Origin: Mytilus galloprovincialis
Lineage: Eukaryota; Mollusca; Bivalvia; Mytilida; Mytilidae
Assembly (NCBI RefSeq): GCF_965363235.1
Contig: NC_134843.1
Location: 87,763,795-87,827,794 of the forward strand
Direction of reading: 5' to 3'
Length of the DNA: 64,000 bases
Made by a program: the position numbers and the translations under genes. Position 1 is the first letter of the stretch. Each line of letters opens with the position of its first letter. The notes below the pieces were generated by a model. That model was given only the letters and a program-made list of their open reading frames with translations. It had not been told where the DNA came from and did not search any database. This document shows positions 1 to 11,659 of this stretch, piece after piece.

Positions 1-900
1 AATTGGGGTGGGTCTTACCACTGAACACTCAAAATACCACCAACCACAAAGAAAAACAGTAATATTAAATAAAGTGCATGTATAAAGCACTGAATGGTAA
101 AGATTACTTCAATTTATCAGGGGGAAGTAAAGATGAATATTGCATTTTATAAAGCATTGGGTGTAGTGGATTTAACAGTCTAGACAAATGATGACTTTAA
201 CAATGCATGACATCATTCATATTTCTAAAACAGATATTAGATTCCTGCACCTTGCAAAAGTTATGTAAATTTCTTTTCATGTGTAACATCATTTTGTGCC
301 TTGAATATCTGAGCATATATTACATCGATAAACTTCTGGAAATGTTCATGGGTAGAATTTATAGAATGTTATGATCAATGCACTATATTTTGTGTACCAA
401 AAAGGTAGTGATCAGCCTTGGAAATAGGGGGAAAAAATTGTGAGTTGTCCTCTTGACAGTTTACAGAGTGGTCTTACAGACTACTTTTCTGTTCAATGTA
501 GATATTTGGTCTTTTAATCTTATGACTTGTTAATAACTTAAATATGATATTTAGGTCACATTTATAACAATAGAAGACAAAAAACAAATTGAGGTGTTTT
601 TTGTGTTCGGTGGTGAAAAGATACAATGTAGGCAACTGACTCTCCTCATAAATAAAAATACATTTGTGTCTGTACATGTATTTTTATCTGTATTTTATTT
701 TTCATTCACATGTTGTACTGTTAAATCAATCATCCTTAATCAGAACGATAGTTGTATGTGTGAGTGTATGCAAGTGGGAGAGAAAGGCTTTTTATTTTTA
801 CTTTATCTGTTTATGTGATTACATGCTTGTTATGAGCCCTATGATTAGGAAATAAAATATCTTTATCTAAAAGACCTACTGACATGACTGATTAAATTGT
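1..900. other. No gene recognised; possible 3' UTR
   Basis: AT-rich sequence with only short open frames that I take as chance. An AATAAA at about 850-855, following T-rich DNA, could be the polyadenylation signal of a plus-strand gene lying left of the window. Nothing upstream supports a coding exon, so this is a weak suggestion. Confidence 0.2.
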
Positions 901-929
901 TTGTTTTAGTTATATATTCTACTTGTGCT

Positions 930-1130
930 TCATGAAGGGGATAGGACCTTAATCGGGACTACAGGATCGGGTGTTTTTAAGCTCAGGATTTCTTGATTGA
1001 CCCTTTCGGGATCCAGTAATTCTCTTTTCGAATTTCAGGATGACAGGATTTAAATTTATTTAAATTTAGGACCTCAGGATTTCATGATTTTAAGGATCAG
1101 GACCCCTCATACCCCCTCTCATAAGACATT
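930..1130. repeat. CAGGATTT-rich degenerate repeat
   Basis: Recurring 'caggat', 'caggattt' and 'gggatc' words spaced 20-50 bp apart, closed by a C-rich stretch. It looks like a degenerate low-complexity repeat. No coding potential was seen here or in the following 800 bp. Confidence 0.35.
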
Positions 1131-1975
1131 TCCAAGGGGATAAGGTTCGGTCTTTTTATCAGTTAATGTGTATGAGGTCCATTTTATGAACATGCATGCA
1201 AAGGGTACTAATGTGCTAAGGCATAACATGGTCATGGTGGTTCATGAGACAGCTAGTAATAGACTAATGGGAAGTTTTTCCCTGCTAATAAAATCCTAAT
1301 ACTACTTTACAAGTGAGTGTAAACATAATCAATCAGTTGATGTATATTAAAACAGTCTGATAAGTATAAAATTGTCAATTTTAAATGGGAAATAAATATT
1401 GTTTACTATTTCCGCCATATTGAAAATGTTCCTAAACTTCTTTTCAAAGGACAGCGCTGATTGGTTAATAGCAAACTTTTGACCAATGAAAATTTATTTT
1501 ATAGAAATTTGGTTGTCAATCAGCATCAGGGGATCTGATAGGGGAAATTATAACGTTATAATATGATTTTTATTAGTGTTAGATAAAAGTATAATATTTT
1601 ACAATGCAACTTTTTTTCACGATCATGTATGTTAATATTTATTGTACGTGCAATAGGTCATAATTTGTAATGTAAAAACAACATAAAAAAAGTTGAATTA
1701 TTAAAATATGTTTGGAGTGTACGTATAAACTAATTCTTTAGATATGACGGGTAGATAAATTACGTGCTTTTGACATACGTACTTGGGAAAGGACAATCTT
1801 TTGGTTGCCCTCCCCATTTTTTTTCATCAAACAAACAATAATAACAGATTTTGAAAAAAGGGGGACGGCAAGAATAAAATGTCCTGCCTCCAAGTATCTA
1901 TGCCTTTTGATCTGGTCATTCTATTTCGGTTGATAATTTTGAATTTTCAACTCTCAACACTATAGCTACACTAAA

Positions 1976-2220
1976 TATAACGGAATTTGATGAGACTGTC
2001 ATCAAATAGAAAGGGTTAGCGCTATAAAACCAGGTTTAATTAATCCACCATTTTCTACATTTGAAAATGCCTGTACCAAGTCAGGAGGAATATGACAGTT
2101 CTCATGGTTCTTGTCCATTCGTTTTTGATGCGTTTTGTTATTTGATTTTGCCATGTGATTATGGACTTTCCGAATTGATTTTCCTCTAAGTTCAGTATTT
2201 TTGTGATTTTACTTTTTTTC
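1976..2220 (+). repeat. Dispersed repeat family A, plus orientation
   Basis: About 245 bp, beginning near 'aacggaatttga', passing through 'gcctgtaccaagtcagga', and ending near 'cagtatttttgtgatttt'. The same sequence recurs at 3828-4052 and 42630-42812 in this orientation, and inverted at 12300-12475 and 55553-55705. I recall it as a very common mussel repeat, possibly the 3' tail of a retroelement; the family name here is mine. Confidence 0.75.
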
Positions 2221-3120
2221 CACAAAATCTTATCGAACACCAATTACCTCTCTAAGTACTATTAATTTAAATACATGGTCGTTGAAAAAAGGCTTTCTTT
2301 TAAAATCTAAGAATACAACTCAAGTGTTATTTCCTATTTCCATGTTAACTAACAACTATTCAACGATTTTTGTGATAGCCGAGTGATAAGTTTGACGGTA
2401 TTATAACCCAGTATGATGCTTTTTTTTTGAGAGTATGATTTTTTTTTTAGATATTTGCCATTGAACCAATTAATGAAGTGAATTTAGTTACAGATATAAG
2501 TCAAGTTAATCGTATCATTAACATCAGAACTGTTATGGATTGTCAATATCGAGTCTTGCAAATTTAAGAGATTAAAGTAAGTTCAAACTTAATAAACCGT
2601 AAATTTGCATAATATTTTTTCAAATATTCCCGTTATATCCGCATCTATCTATTTAATGTAAAACAATACCACAGAAAAGTAGCGAGAATTAAAACCAACA
2701 ATCTAATCTTGGAACGTCATTGACGTTAATTATTACGTCTCATTCTCTTGCCTTAGTTACGTTGGAGAAGTTGCTGCAGATAGTCATATCTTCCTAGATA
2801 GATCAGACGTACAAAAGTTCCGAGCGAGAGATAAAAAAAAAAAACAACAGCAAATTTCGACCATTTCTGATAGAAACCTCTACATGTAAGTTGTAATTAG
2901 TTTCGTGATAATGGTCTTGATATAGATTTTTTTAAGAGTTAAGTTAAGGAGAATTTTCATGCTGATAAGCCTTTACTTACCGAGTTTCTTTCCGTAAAAC
3001 TTTGTTTGAATAAATATTTCAAACCTAAAAATAATTGTCGTTCATAACGATGTTTCTTCAAGTCCGTGAGCATACCCCATCTTCTTAATAGTTTTAATTT
3101 ACCACAAAATCAACGAAACT

Positions 3121-3210
3121 AAAATTGAGAATGGAAATGGGGAATGTGTCAAAGAGACAACAACCCGACCAAATAAAAAACAACAGCAGAGGGTCACCAA
3201 CAACGAAACT
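3121..3210 (-). repeat. 3' tail fragment of Penelope-like family (E)
   Basis: About 90 bp matching, in reverse complement, the extreme 3' end of the element at 6.1-7.86 kb (shared words 'gagaatggaaatgggg' and 'caacccgacca'). It keeps the same terminal point as the other copies, as expected of a heavily 5'-truncated insertion. Confidence 0.65.
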
Positions 3211-3324
3211 GTATGTTATTGAACATATTGAGTGAGAATCGTAGGATTCAGGAATACTGTTTGTACGTTTCGTTTGGTATGAAACAATGTAGACATTTTA
3301 TCTGCAAACCGACTTTCGGGCCTG

Positions 3325-3470
3325 GAAATTTTTGGGGGTTTTAGCTGACTATGCGGTATGGGCTGTGTTCATTGTTCATACGATCACCAGTAGCTTTCTG
3401 TGCCATTTTGGTCTCTTGTGGAGATCTAAAGTTGTCTCATTGGCAATAATAACGCTTCTTCTTTTTTATA
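3325..3470 (+). repeat. Dispersed repeat family J
   Basis: Contains 'agctgactatgcggtatggg', 'ccattttggtctcttgtgg' and a final 'cattggcaataata..cttctt'. A diverged relative lies at 12770-12935 and a fragment at 43540-43600. Noncoding. Confidence 0.5.
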
Positions 3471-3639
3471 TTGGCGTATTTTGTAATTGATTTACAAGAT
3501 AAGAAAATTGTTCATCATCGAAATCGTTTTGTCTTCTCCATAAATGAGTTCTACAAAAAGGGTAAATTTATATAGTTTGGTGAGTATTTTAAGAGAACAC
3601 AGAGTTTCATACTGTTGATATTATCATCGCTGTTTGTGG

Positions 3640-4052
3640 ACTAACCAACCGATGACCGTTAGATATAGTATTTTATCTTTGATTGGTATTTGTGTTATTG
3701 TGCTGTTGGTATGTTGTCGCGATTAAGTTCGTTGCTTGTCTTGAGATTGTAACACAGTGATGACTGCTGTAACTATATTTTGACTATTTTACCGATTATG
3801 TCTGTTTTGTTGACGCATCGTCGTAAAAATAACGGAATTTGACGCGACTGTCATAAACGTGAGATGTTTAGCGCTATAAAACCAGGTTCAATCCACCATT
3901 TTCTACATTTGAAAATGCCTGTACCAAGTCAGGAATATGACAGTTGTTGTCCATTCGTTTGATGTGTTTTATCCTTTGATTTTGTCATTTGATTAGGGAC
4001 TTTCCGTTTTGAATTTTCTTCGGAGTTCAGTATTTTTGTGATTTTACTTTTT
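3640..4052 (+). repeat. Dispersed repeat family A, longer copy
   Basis: From 3828 to 4052 this matches the copy at 1976-2220. The preceding 190 bp ('tgttgtcgcgattaagttcg', 'cacagtgatgactgctgt') appear to belong to the same element, since I recall them joined in mussel DNA. No open frame of note. Confidence 0.65.
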
Positions 4053-4215
4053 GCTTCTGTAACCATTCTGAATAATATTTATAGTCTTAATTGTTCACCA
4101 AATTTTCTTTGAACATATCTAGACTAGCTTCGTAATATAAAAAGACACTACATGTACAACAAATCATATTCCAATGATAGAACATGATTTTCCTTCCCAT
4201 ATAACTACTGCAAGA

Positions 4216-4351
4216 GTGTATTGATGATAACTTGGGTAAGTTGTCGTGCCACGTACATTCCCTCATCAATGCTTTGTTTAGAAGTGTATTGATGATAACT
4301 TGGGCAAGGTGTTGTGTCACGTACATTCCCTCATCAATGCTTTGTCTAGAA
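4216..4351. repeat. Two-unit 68-bp direct tandem repeat
   Basis: Units 4216-4283 and 4284-4351 are nearly identical, each beginning 'gtgtattgatgataacttgg' and ending 'tgcttt..tagaa'. They lie about 160 bp before the first coding exon of the gene starting at 4510. A minus-strand open frame (4087-4446) crosses both units, but 68 is not a multiple of three, and nothing else supports it as a gene. Confidence 0.8.
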
Positions 4352-4509
4352 GCATTACACATTGGATTCAATTGGAGTACTACTTCTATATTCTTTGTAT
4401 CTAACTTGCGGAAGACATTTTGCTGCACACGAACTAAAACATCCATATGTAAACAGTAAAGAAAAGCAAGAAAAACACGTACATAATGAATTAATTATTA
4501 TTTTTCAGA

Positions 4510-7500
4510 ATGTTTGACCTTATGAACATGATTACTGGATACCAAACTAATTATTTAGAAAAGTTACTAGGAGTAGTAGTTTCATCCCAACAGTTCATTT
4601 CAGAGCACATAACTCAATGTCTCACCAGTTTCACAGAGGTTACCATTTCAACACAGCAGAATATAGCTGAGTGCACTAGGAACTATTTTGACGTGTTACC
4701 AGACACTTATATCAAACCCAATGATTACCCATTGGACCAGGCAAAGTTTTACTACAATTCAGCCATTGACTACAATAATCAGATTACAAACATGATGAAT
4801 CATTATATAGATGATCTAGTTCATCCAATGTTACAACAGACAACAGATATCACAACATATACGTACAACAACTTAGTCCTACCAGCTGTAGAGAACACAT
4901 CAAATTGTATACTCGCCTTTATTTCCTTGTCGGAAAATGTAAGCAAACTTCTTCAATAATTATCTTAACTTCAAAGTTGTATGTTTTATGTTTTTAAAAT
5001 GATCCATTATTCGCATTCTATCCTATTGACATACTAGCTTCCATCATCAATGGTCGACTGATATTTATGGTCACAGAGTCACCTGTTTAACTTATGTTTT
5101 GTCATCATTGTTTTGGTTTTATCTATCTTATATATTAGCTCGTTACTTTTTTTTATTTTTCTTCTACTAGTGCTATTTGAATTCGTTAATACATTTTTTG
5201 TTTTCTCTGTTCTTGTAACTCAATTTCTTTTTTTCTTTCTTTTCTTTCTCTTTCCTGTATTCTGTTTCACAACCATCCTGTACACAGTACCTGGCTGACT
5301 TCAGCAAACTACAGTTATTCTGTTTATTGCTTCTCTTCTTTCTGTTCTTTGGGATGCAAAGGAACGTCCTGCTGACAAGAAACATGAAACAAGGTGTGAT
5401 AGTAAAATAATTACCTTATATCTCTTGATCTACATGCTGTAATATAAAGCACGCTCCCCGAAGTGTCGATTGAGGCGATACTTTTTTATACGAATGTAAT
5501 TAATTCAATATTATACATCAAATCATTTTTAAAAATACAGTCACGTATTGCACAAGTTATGATGATTAAACGAAAGAGTTTATATATAAGGAACACTAAA
5601 TGCAGATATATGACATTTTTTTTTATGACACTGTTTTTACGTGTATTTCTGGATTGACTTTCATCGGGTACATTCGAACAGGGACTTTTTATACGTTAGT
5701 GTAGAAAGTCCCCGATTCGAAACAAAAATATCGTATATCCAATCAACCACAAGTCCCAACCCACAAGTCAACACCATTCAAGGTAACTTTCTTTAAATAA
5801 CCGTTAATTCAAGGGGTGGTTTTTTTTTATAACGAATACAATTATTAACAATTTTGAAACCATACTATTTCTAAAATCAAGTATCACGCCAGCTTTATGA
5901 AATACATGATTTATCAACCCCAGATATATGATATAATCACCAGCCGACGGTCGATGATGAATGTCATATCTCTGGGGCTGATGAATTATTTTATTTACTT
6001 TTATGAAAGAAAAGTTCCATTCCCTGGATTTTTTGAAATGTGATTTTTTTTTAAATCGTGAAGCCTCTGGACCTGACAAAAACAATGTATTCTGAATAAT
6101 TAATTACTTTTGGAGTGTCAAAAACTCGTTGGAAGTACTTGATAAATTGCATGCATATATTGGTGATTTTGAATCTGTTCAAAGTTTTGATTTTTCTACC
6201 CTATATACCACTTTGCCTCATATTCTTATTAAGAAAAAATTCACATCCCTAATTAACTGGGCATTTAAAAAGTCGGAATGCGAGTACATATGTTCAAACT
6301 CTTTTAGATCATTTTTTAGTAGCAATAAACAAAAGAACTATGTCAATTGGACATGCTTTGATACTATTTATGCACTTGAATTTTTACTTGATAACATTTT
6401 TGTTCGCTTTGGAGATTCCGTATATCGTCAAGTTATTGGAATTCCAATGGGGACTAACTGTGCACCACTTATTGCGGACCTGTTTTTGTATTGTTATGAG
6501 TTACAATTTATGACTAAAATTAGCAAAGACCCATCAAAACAACATTTGATACAAAAATTTAACAATACTTTTAGATATTTGGATGATATATTGGCTCTAA
6601 ATAATGACGACTTCAGTATGTATACTAAAGAAATTTATCCTGTAGAACTTACTTTAAATAAAGCTAATGATAACAATGACCACTGCCCTTTCCTCGATCT
6701 TGATATCTATATCATAAACGGGAAGCTTAATACAAAAATTTATGATAAAAGAGATGATTTTTCATTTCCTATTGTTAATTATCCATTTTTAGATGGTGAC
6801 GTTCCCTTGTCACCATCTTATGGTGTTTATATATCTCAACTTGTACGATTCGCTCGTGTATGTAACAATGTATTAGATTTTAGCGAGAGAAATTTATGTA
6901 TTACTGAAAAATTATTACACCAGGGTTTTCGATATCACAAACTGGTCAAAACATTTACTAAATTTTATCACCGGTATAAGGAAATAATTCGTAAATATAA
7001 CTCAACATGCAGACATCTTATACGTTCAGGTATTTCACATCCAAAATTTTATGGAAATATTCTTTATAAAGCACAAAAATGTCAGTATTCTCCTCAGAAA
7101 CTAACAAAACCTTTAAATAGACTTATTAAAAGGGGATATAGTTACGATACTGTTGTCAGGTCATTAAAGATTGCATATTTTGGCTTTAACATTGATTCAC
7201 TGATAGGGTCTTTGCATCGGAACTAAACACATTTATTTCTAAAAAAACAGTTGTTGGCATGACACGGGTTATGTTCTTCTCATATATTTTATGATAGTAT
7301 GATACTAAACCCCTAACGGGAGGGATTGTACCTGATATTCATATGATGAAGACATAATCTTTCAATCAGTTTAATTGAGGTCTGGAGCTGGCTTGTCAGT
7401 TAACTGCTAGTAGTCTGTTGTTATTTATGTATTATTGTCATTTTATTTATTTTCTTTTGTTACATCTTTTGACATCAGACTCGGACTTCTCTTGAACTGA

Positions 7501-10500
7501 ATTTTAATGTGCGTATTGTTATTCTTTTACTTTTCTACATTGGCTAGAGGTATAGGGGAGGGTTGAGATCTCATAAACATGTTTAACCCCGCCGCAATTT
7601 TGCGCCTGTCCCAAGTCAGGAGCCTCTGGCCTTTGTTAGTCTTGTATGATTTTAAATTTTAGTTTCTTGTGTATAATTCGGAGTTTAGTATGACGTCCAT
7701 TATCACTGTACTATTATGCATATTTTAGGGGCCAGCTGAAGGACACCTACGGGTGCGGGAATCCTCGCTACATTGAAGACCCATTGGCTGCCTTCGGCTG
7801 TTGTTTGCTCTATGGTCGGGTGGTTGTCGCTTTGACATATTCACCATTTCCTTTCTCAATTTTATGAATAACATTCTATATTTTTTCTTCAGATATGAAC
7901 GTTTATCGTAGTCTTATGAATAAGTTCTTGTGGCAAAATGAAACGTTATTAATTGAGGTTGAAGGTAAGCTAGTGTTAATTATATGCATGGTAACTATCA
8001 TTGTTTTCATCTCTTTTGATGAATCAGCAAATTTTGAACCACAGGAGTGATTTATTATCATCTTCGACCGTCTTCGATTTTATTGAAAGATCGGCCTTAT
8101 TTAAAAAAAAAAAGAAGGTATTATTTTAGCTTGTTCGTGATATTTTTATCATCTTTCTTTCTGGGTTATATCAGGAACAATATATAGATATACTAGCTGT
8201 ACCCAGGGTAGATGTAATTTTCACTAGCTGTTCATTGAATGAGTAAAGTGGTTAATCAATCCATTTGTCTTGGAAAATATAAAATATATTTCATAGCAAT
8301 ACCTTTTAGCAAAAAACTTTAATTGCAGGGTCGTTCTATGCTTTGAATTGGTGAGAACTAATTGTTGGACCCTTTTTATTTAAATCCTTTGTGTGAACAA
8401 AAATAGATACTGACATACGTTTTTAATTATTTAAGAGCTCAACAGACGCCTCAAAAAGAATAAAGAAAAAAGAATTCCAAAAACAGTTTCTCGTATTGAG
8501 AATTTGTACACATTGATGGACAAGAGTTACGATAAGAAAACTCGACTTTTAGACGAGCTGAAGTATTGGAGCCCAGTAATCATGGCCCAAGAAAATAAAT
8601 TGAGGATGGCAAATAAGGCTATGGAAAGCAATGACGAAAATTGCAATGTTGAAGAAATTAGGAATCTTGGACACCATGTCGGTATGTAGATTGTTATTTA
8701 GATATAAGAATCTATAAATAAGTTGTACACAAAAAAGCATAACAATTCACCAATAATTGGTAGTGATCATCATGTTGAGCCTTCTATTCGAAAGGTAAAT
8801 TAGGTACATCTTTTGTAAAAGAGGAAGAAGACTAAAAAATGTGGATACACATTTAAGCTGAAGACATACAGACAACACCACAGAAAACTTTACATAAAAC
8901 CAAATATCTATTTACAACAAATAACACATCGCAAAACGAGGGCGATCTTAACTGTTCAAAATTTCAGAAAATACCTTTATGAAATGAAATAGAGTTAGGT
9001 GGCTATATTTTCAATGATAAAACAGTCGATTCTTTTGTCAGGAATAAAAAGTAGTCGCCCATTATATAATATATAGACAAAGGAACATTTCCTGTAACAT
9101 AACAACCAATTTTGAAGTTAATATGAAAGGTTTTATAAGATGAATCTTAGTAGTCTTCTTTGTGTAGAATAACCAACAATAAAAGGTTATACTAGTTAAT
9201 GTATACTTTATACAAGCTTAATTTATACTTACTACATGTCAAATTTATACTTTTATATCAGCTCAATGTATTCTTGATACCAGCCAAAAATACTTTATAA
9301 CAGCTCAATTTATACTTTTTACCAACTTATACTTTATACCATCTTAATTTATACTTATTAACAGCCACACGTATGCTTTATACTAACTCAATGTATACTT
9401 TATACCAACTCAATTTATACTTTATACCAACTCAATTTATACTTTATACCAACTCAATTTATACTTTATACCAGCCAAATGTATACTTTATACCAGCCAC
9501 ATGTATACTTTATACCCACTCAACTTATAATTTATACCAACTCAATTTATACTTTATACCAACTCAATTTATACTTTATACCAGCCAAATGTATACTTTA
9601 TACCAGCCACATGTATACTTTATACCAACTCAATTTATACCTTTCACTGATGAATGTGACCTATCGAAAAAGACTATTTACCAGATGTGTTATAACATGA
9701 GCAATACGACGGGTGCCCCATGTGGAGCAGGATCTGCTTACCCTCCCAGAGCACCCCCAGTTTTTAATGGGGTTCGTGTTGCTTATTCTTTAGTTTTATA
9801 TGTTGTGTCATGTGTACTATTGTTTGTCTGTTTCATTTTTAGCCATGGTGTTGTCAGTTTATTTTCTATTTATGAGTTTGACTGTCCCTCTGATATCTTT
9901 TGTCCCTCTTTCATACTTTATACCAACTCAATTTATACTCAATAACAACTCAACTCAATTTATACTTTATACCAGCTTAGATTATACTTCATACTTGCTC
10001 AATGTATACTTTATACCAGCTTAATGTATACTTTTTACCATCTCAATGTATACTTCATACCAGCTTAATGTATACTTTTTACCAGCTCAATGTATACTTC
10101 ATACCAGCTTAATGTATACTTTTTACCAGCTCAATGTATACTTCATACCAGCTTAATGTATACTTTTTACCCGCTTAATGTATACTTTTTACCAGCTCAA
10201 TGTATACTTCATACCAGCTTAATGTATATTTCATAACAGCTTAATGTGTACTTCGTACCAGCTCAATGTATACTTCGTACCAGCTCAATGTATACTTCAT
10301 ACCAGCTTAATGTATACTTCATACAAATAAAATTGTACTTCATACTAACTCAATGTTAACTTTTTACACACTGTTTTTGTACTTATACCAGCTCAATTTA
10401 TATTGTATACCAGCTCAATGTATATTTCATACCAGCTCTGTGTGTACTTTATATCATCTCTATGTGCACTTCATACAAGCACAATTTATACTTTATACTA

Positions 10501-11644
10501 GCCCAAACGATATTTTATACCAGCTCTATGAATAATTTATACCAACTCTGTGTGTACTTTATACCAGCTGAATCTAAACTTGTTACCAGCTCTATGTATA
10601 CTTTAAATTAGCTGAATTCTTACTTTATACCAGCTCAATTTATATATAGTGTATAATGTATTCCAGCTCAATGTATACTTTCAATGTATACTTATACAAT
10701 TCTTACTTTATACCAGCTCAATGTATATTGTATACCAGCTTCATGCGTACTTTATACCTACTAAATTTTGACTTAACACAAGATCAACTTATATCTTATA
10801 CCAGCTCTATGTGTACTGTATACCAGCTTAATGTATACCTTATACTAGCTCATTGAATATGTATTTTTTTCCCAACTCAAAGTATACTTCATACTAGCAA
10901 ATGTATATTTCGCACTGGTTGAAGAATGTATATACTTTATACCATGTTCACTTTATATGGCTATTGTTTATCATGACAATCTGCTGGAAAAAAAATCGAT
11001 AGGAAACCAAACTGTATCAAGGGTAAGCATTCAAAGATAAAGAAATTAAACTTATTAGTGCAGTTCAGAACAATTCTACTCTTTCAGATCTGGATTTAAT
11101 TAGAATGAAGGACCAACTGGATAAGATGACAGCAGGGGTACAGAGGGAAATGAGAATCACATCAAGCCTTTACGATGGTCAAGGTACCTTTCATTTTCTA
11201 ACGAATATATTTTATGATAATCTTTATACGAATACACATTTACATGTCGTATTACTCTCTACTATTATTAGCTATATAGATTAGTTAAAAACGGAACCTA
11301 TCCCCATCTCATTACTTATGTGAAATATTGGATGTCTGTTTATTCTCATTCACTCGCCTGTCTTTTGGTTTAACTTATACTGTATATTATTGTATTAATA
11401 TAAGGATTACCGATCTCACATCTAGTTATTTTATATTTGCTAGCTTAAATTCACCACAAAGCAAAATTATATAATAATTTTTCATTTTTTTTGGTACTTG
11501 CGATGTTTTAAACTAGAAATCTATGCAGTAGTATAACGAAAAAAGACATAAGAATAAAGAATTTCATTTTATGTTAATGATAGTTTTTTTCTTCATTTTT
11601 TTTCAGATGCAACACATGAACAAGACATATACAAACTACAATAA
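4510..11644 (+). CDS. Six-exon gene: single-pass membrane protein with charged helical tail (hypothetical)
   Basis: I do not recognise the family. Coding exons inferred from splice signals and phase: 4510-4938, 5315-5393, 7893-7964, 8436-8681, 11088-11183, 11607-11644. All junctions join open frames (intron 1 phase 0, the rest phase 1) and give 319 residues. The ATG lies one base after a 'tttttcag' acceptor, so a 5' untranslated exon probably exists upstream; AATAAA follows the stop at about 11650. Residues 1-143 are polar and helix-prone with no clear signal peptide. Residues about 144-156 (LFCLLLLFFLFFG) form a hydrophobic segment encoded by exon 2. Residues about 157-319 are highly charged (for example ELNRRLKKNKEKR) and suit a coiled coil. 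Exon 2 has a weak GTGTGA donor and a competing acceptor at 5305, which fails on phase. Introns 2 and 4 are loaded with a retroelement and a minisatellite. Structure is well supported; function is unknown. Confidence 0.72.
5664..5722. repeat. Short inverted repeat
   Basis: 'gggacttttt' is followed after a short loop by 'gaaagtcccc', giving a small hairpin inside intron 2 of the membrane-protein gene. No function is evident. Confidence 0.35.
6096..7862 (+). mobile_element. Penelope-like retroelement, 5'-truncated, in an intron
   Basis: The reverse transcriptase region is followed by a noncoding tail of about 640 bp ending near 'cctttctcaatttt'. The tail recurs inverted at 54722-55530 and as shorter end fragments at 3121, 32425 and 43243. 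The element sits inside the second coding intron of the 319-residue gene, and its end lies only about 30 bp before the acceptor of exon 3. A stop just before 6096 and absence of recognisable upstream domains suggest a 5'-truncated copy. Penelope assignment is from motif style and is not proven; RT-only relatives would be the alternative. Confidence 0.7.
6129..7226 (+). CDS. Reverse transcriptase of a Penelope-like element
   Basis: An open frame of 365 codons, continuous upstream to 6096; the first codon is TTG, so no true start is claimed. Visible RT motifs in order: FDFSTLYTTLP at residues 20-30 (first catalytic Asp), GIPMGTNCAP at 104-113, FRYLDDIL at 148-155 (the DD catalytic pair), and FLDLDI at 188-193, as in Penelope-type enzymes. 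A basic, aromatic-rich thumb-like region follows. No GIY-YIG endonuclease signature was found after the RT, so the copy is either an endonuclease-less type or incomplete. The unbroken frame implies a fairly young insertion. Same strand as the host gene. Confidence 0.75.
   Translation: MEVLDKLHAYIGDFESVQSFDFSTLYTTLPHILIKKKFTSLINWAFKKSECEYICSNSFRSFFSSNKQKNYVNWTCFDTIYALEFLLDNIFVRFGDSVYRQVIGIPMGTNCAPLIADLFLYCYELQFMTKISKDPSKQHLIQKFNNTFRYLDDILALNNDDFSMYTKEIYPVELTLNKANDNNDHCPFLDLDIYIINGKLNTKIYDKRDDFSFPIVNYPFLDGDVPLSPSYGVYISQLVRFARVCNNVLDFSERNLCITEKLLHQGFRYHKLVKTFTKFYHRYKEIIRKYNSTCRHLIRSGISHPKFYGNILYKAQKCQYSPQKLTKPLNRLIKRGYSYDTVVRSLKIAYFGFNIDSLIGSLHRN
8860..9190 (+). other. Intron sequence, nothing recognised
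   Basis: Part of the fourth coding intron of the 319-residue gene, before the minisatellite. AT-rich, with no repeat match inside the window and no coding signal. Confidence 0.5.
9195..10935. repeat. Large 22-bp minisatellite in an intron
   Basis: Roughly 65-70 units of about 22 bp built on 'caatgtatactttataccag'. Variants differ at the start (ctcaat, cttaat, ccaaat) and in the middle (tttata, ttcata, ttttta). Unit variants are arranged in blocks, giving higher-order repeats near 9415-9630 and 10030-10180. The array is split by a dispersed repeat at about 9650-9911. Because 22 is not a multiple of three, the long open frames across it are a by-product of stop-poor repeats, not genes. Confidence 0.95.
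9650..9911 (+). repeat. Dispersed repeat family D inserted in the minisatellite
   Basis: Interrupts the 22-bp array, which resumes afterwards in the same orientation. It contains 'gacgggtgccccatgtggag', 'cagtttttaatggggttcg' and 'gagtttgactgtccctctg'. Relatives lie at 13590-13830 and 43116-43230 (inverted) and 47309-47540 (plus). Confidence 0.75.
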
Positions 11645-11649
11645 GTTGC

Positions 11650-11655
11650 AATAAA
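11650..11655 (+). terminator. Candidate polyadenylation signal
   Basis: AATAAA starting six bases after the TAA stop of the 319-residue gene. An unusually short 3' UTR would be needed if this one is used. Confidence 0.4.
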
Positions 11656-11659
11656 TCAT

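Noticed and set aside
4087-4446. Minus-strand 119-codon open frame
   Set aside because: It crosses a 68-bp tandem repeat, overlaps the likely upstream region of a plus-strand gene, and has no domain or splice support.
5305-5393. Alternative exon 2 start at 5305
   Set aside because: The acceptor looks good, but joining it to the 4938 donor shifts the frame and leads to a stop in exon 3; 5315 keeps all frames open.
9373-10024. Long plus-strand open frames of up to 190 codons
   Set aside because: They are translations of the 22-bp minisatellite and the family D insertion; unit length not divisible by three and identical motifs in several frames show they are not genes.
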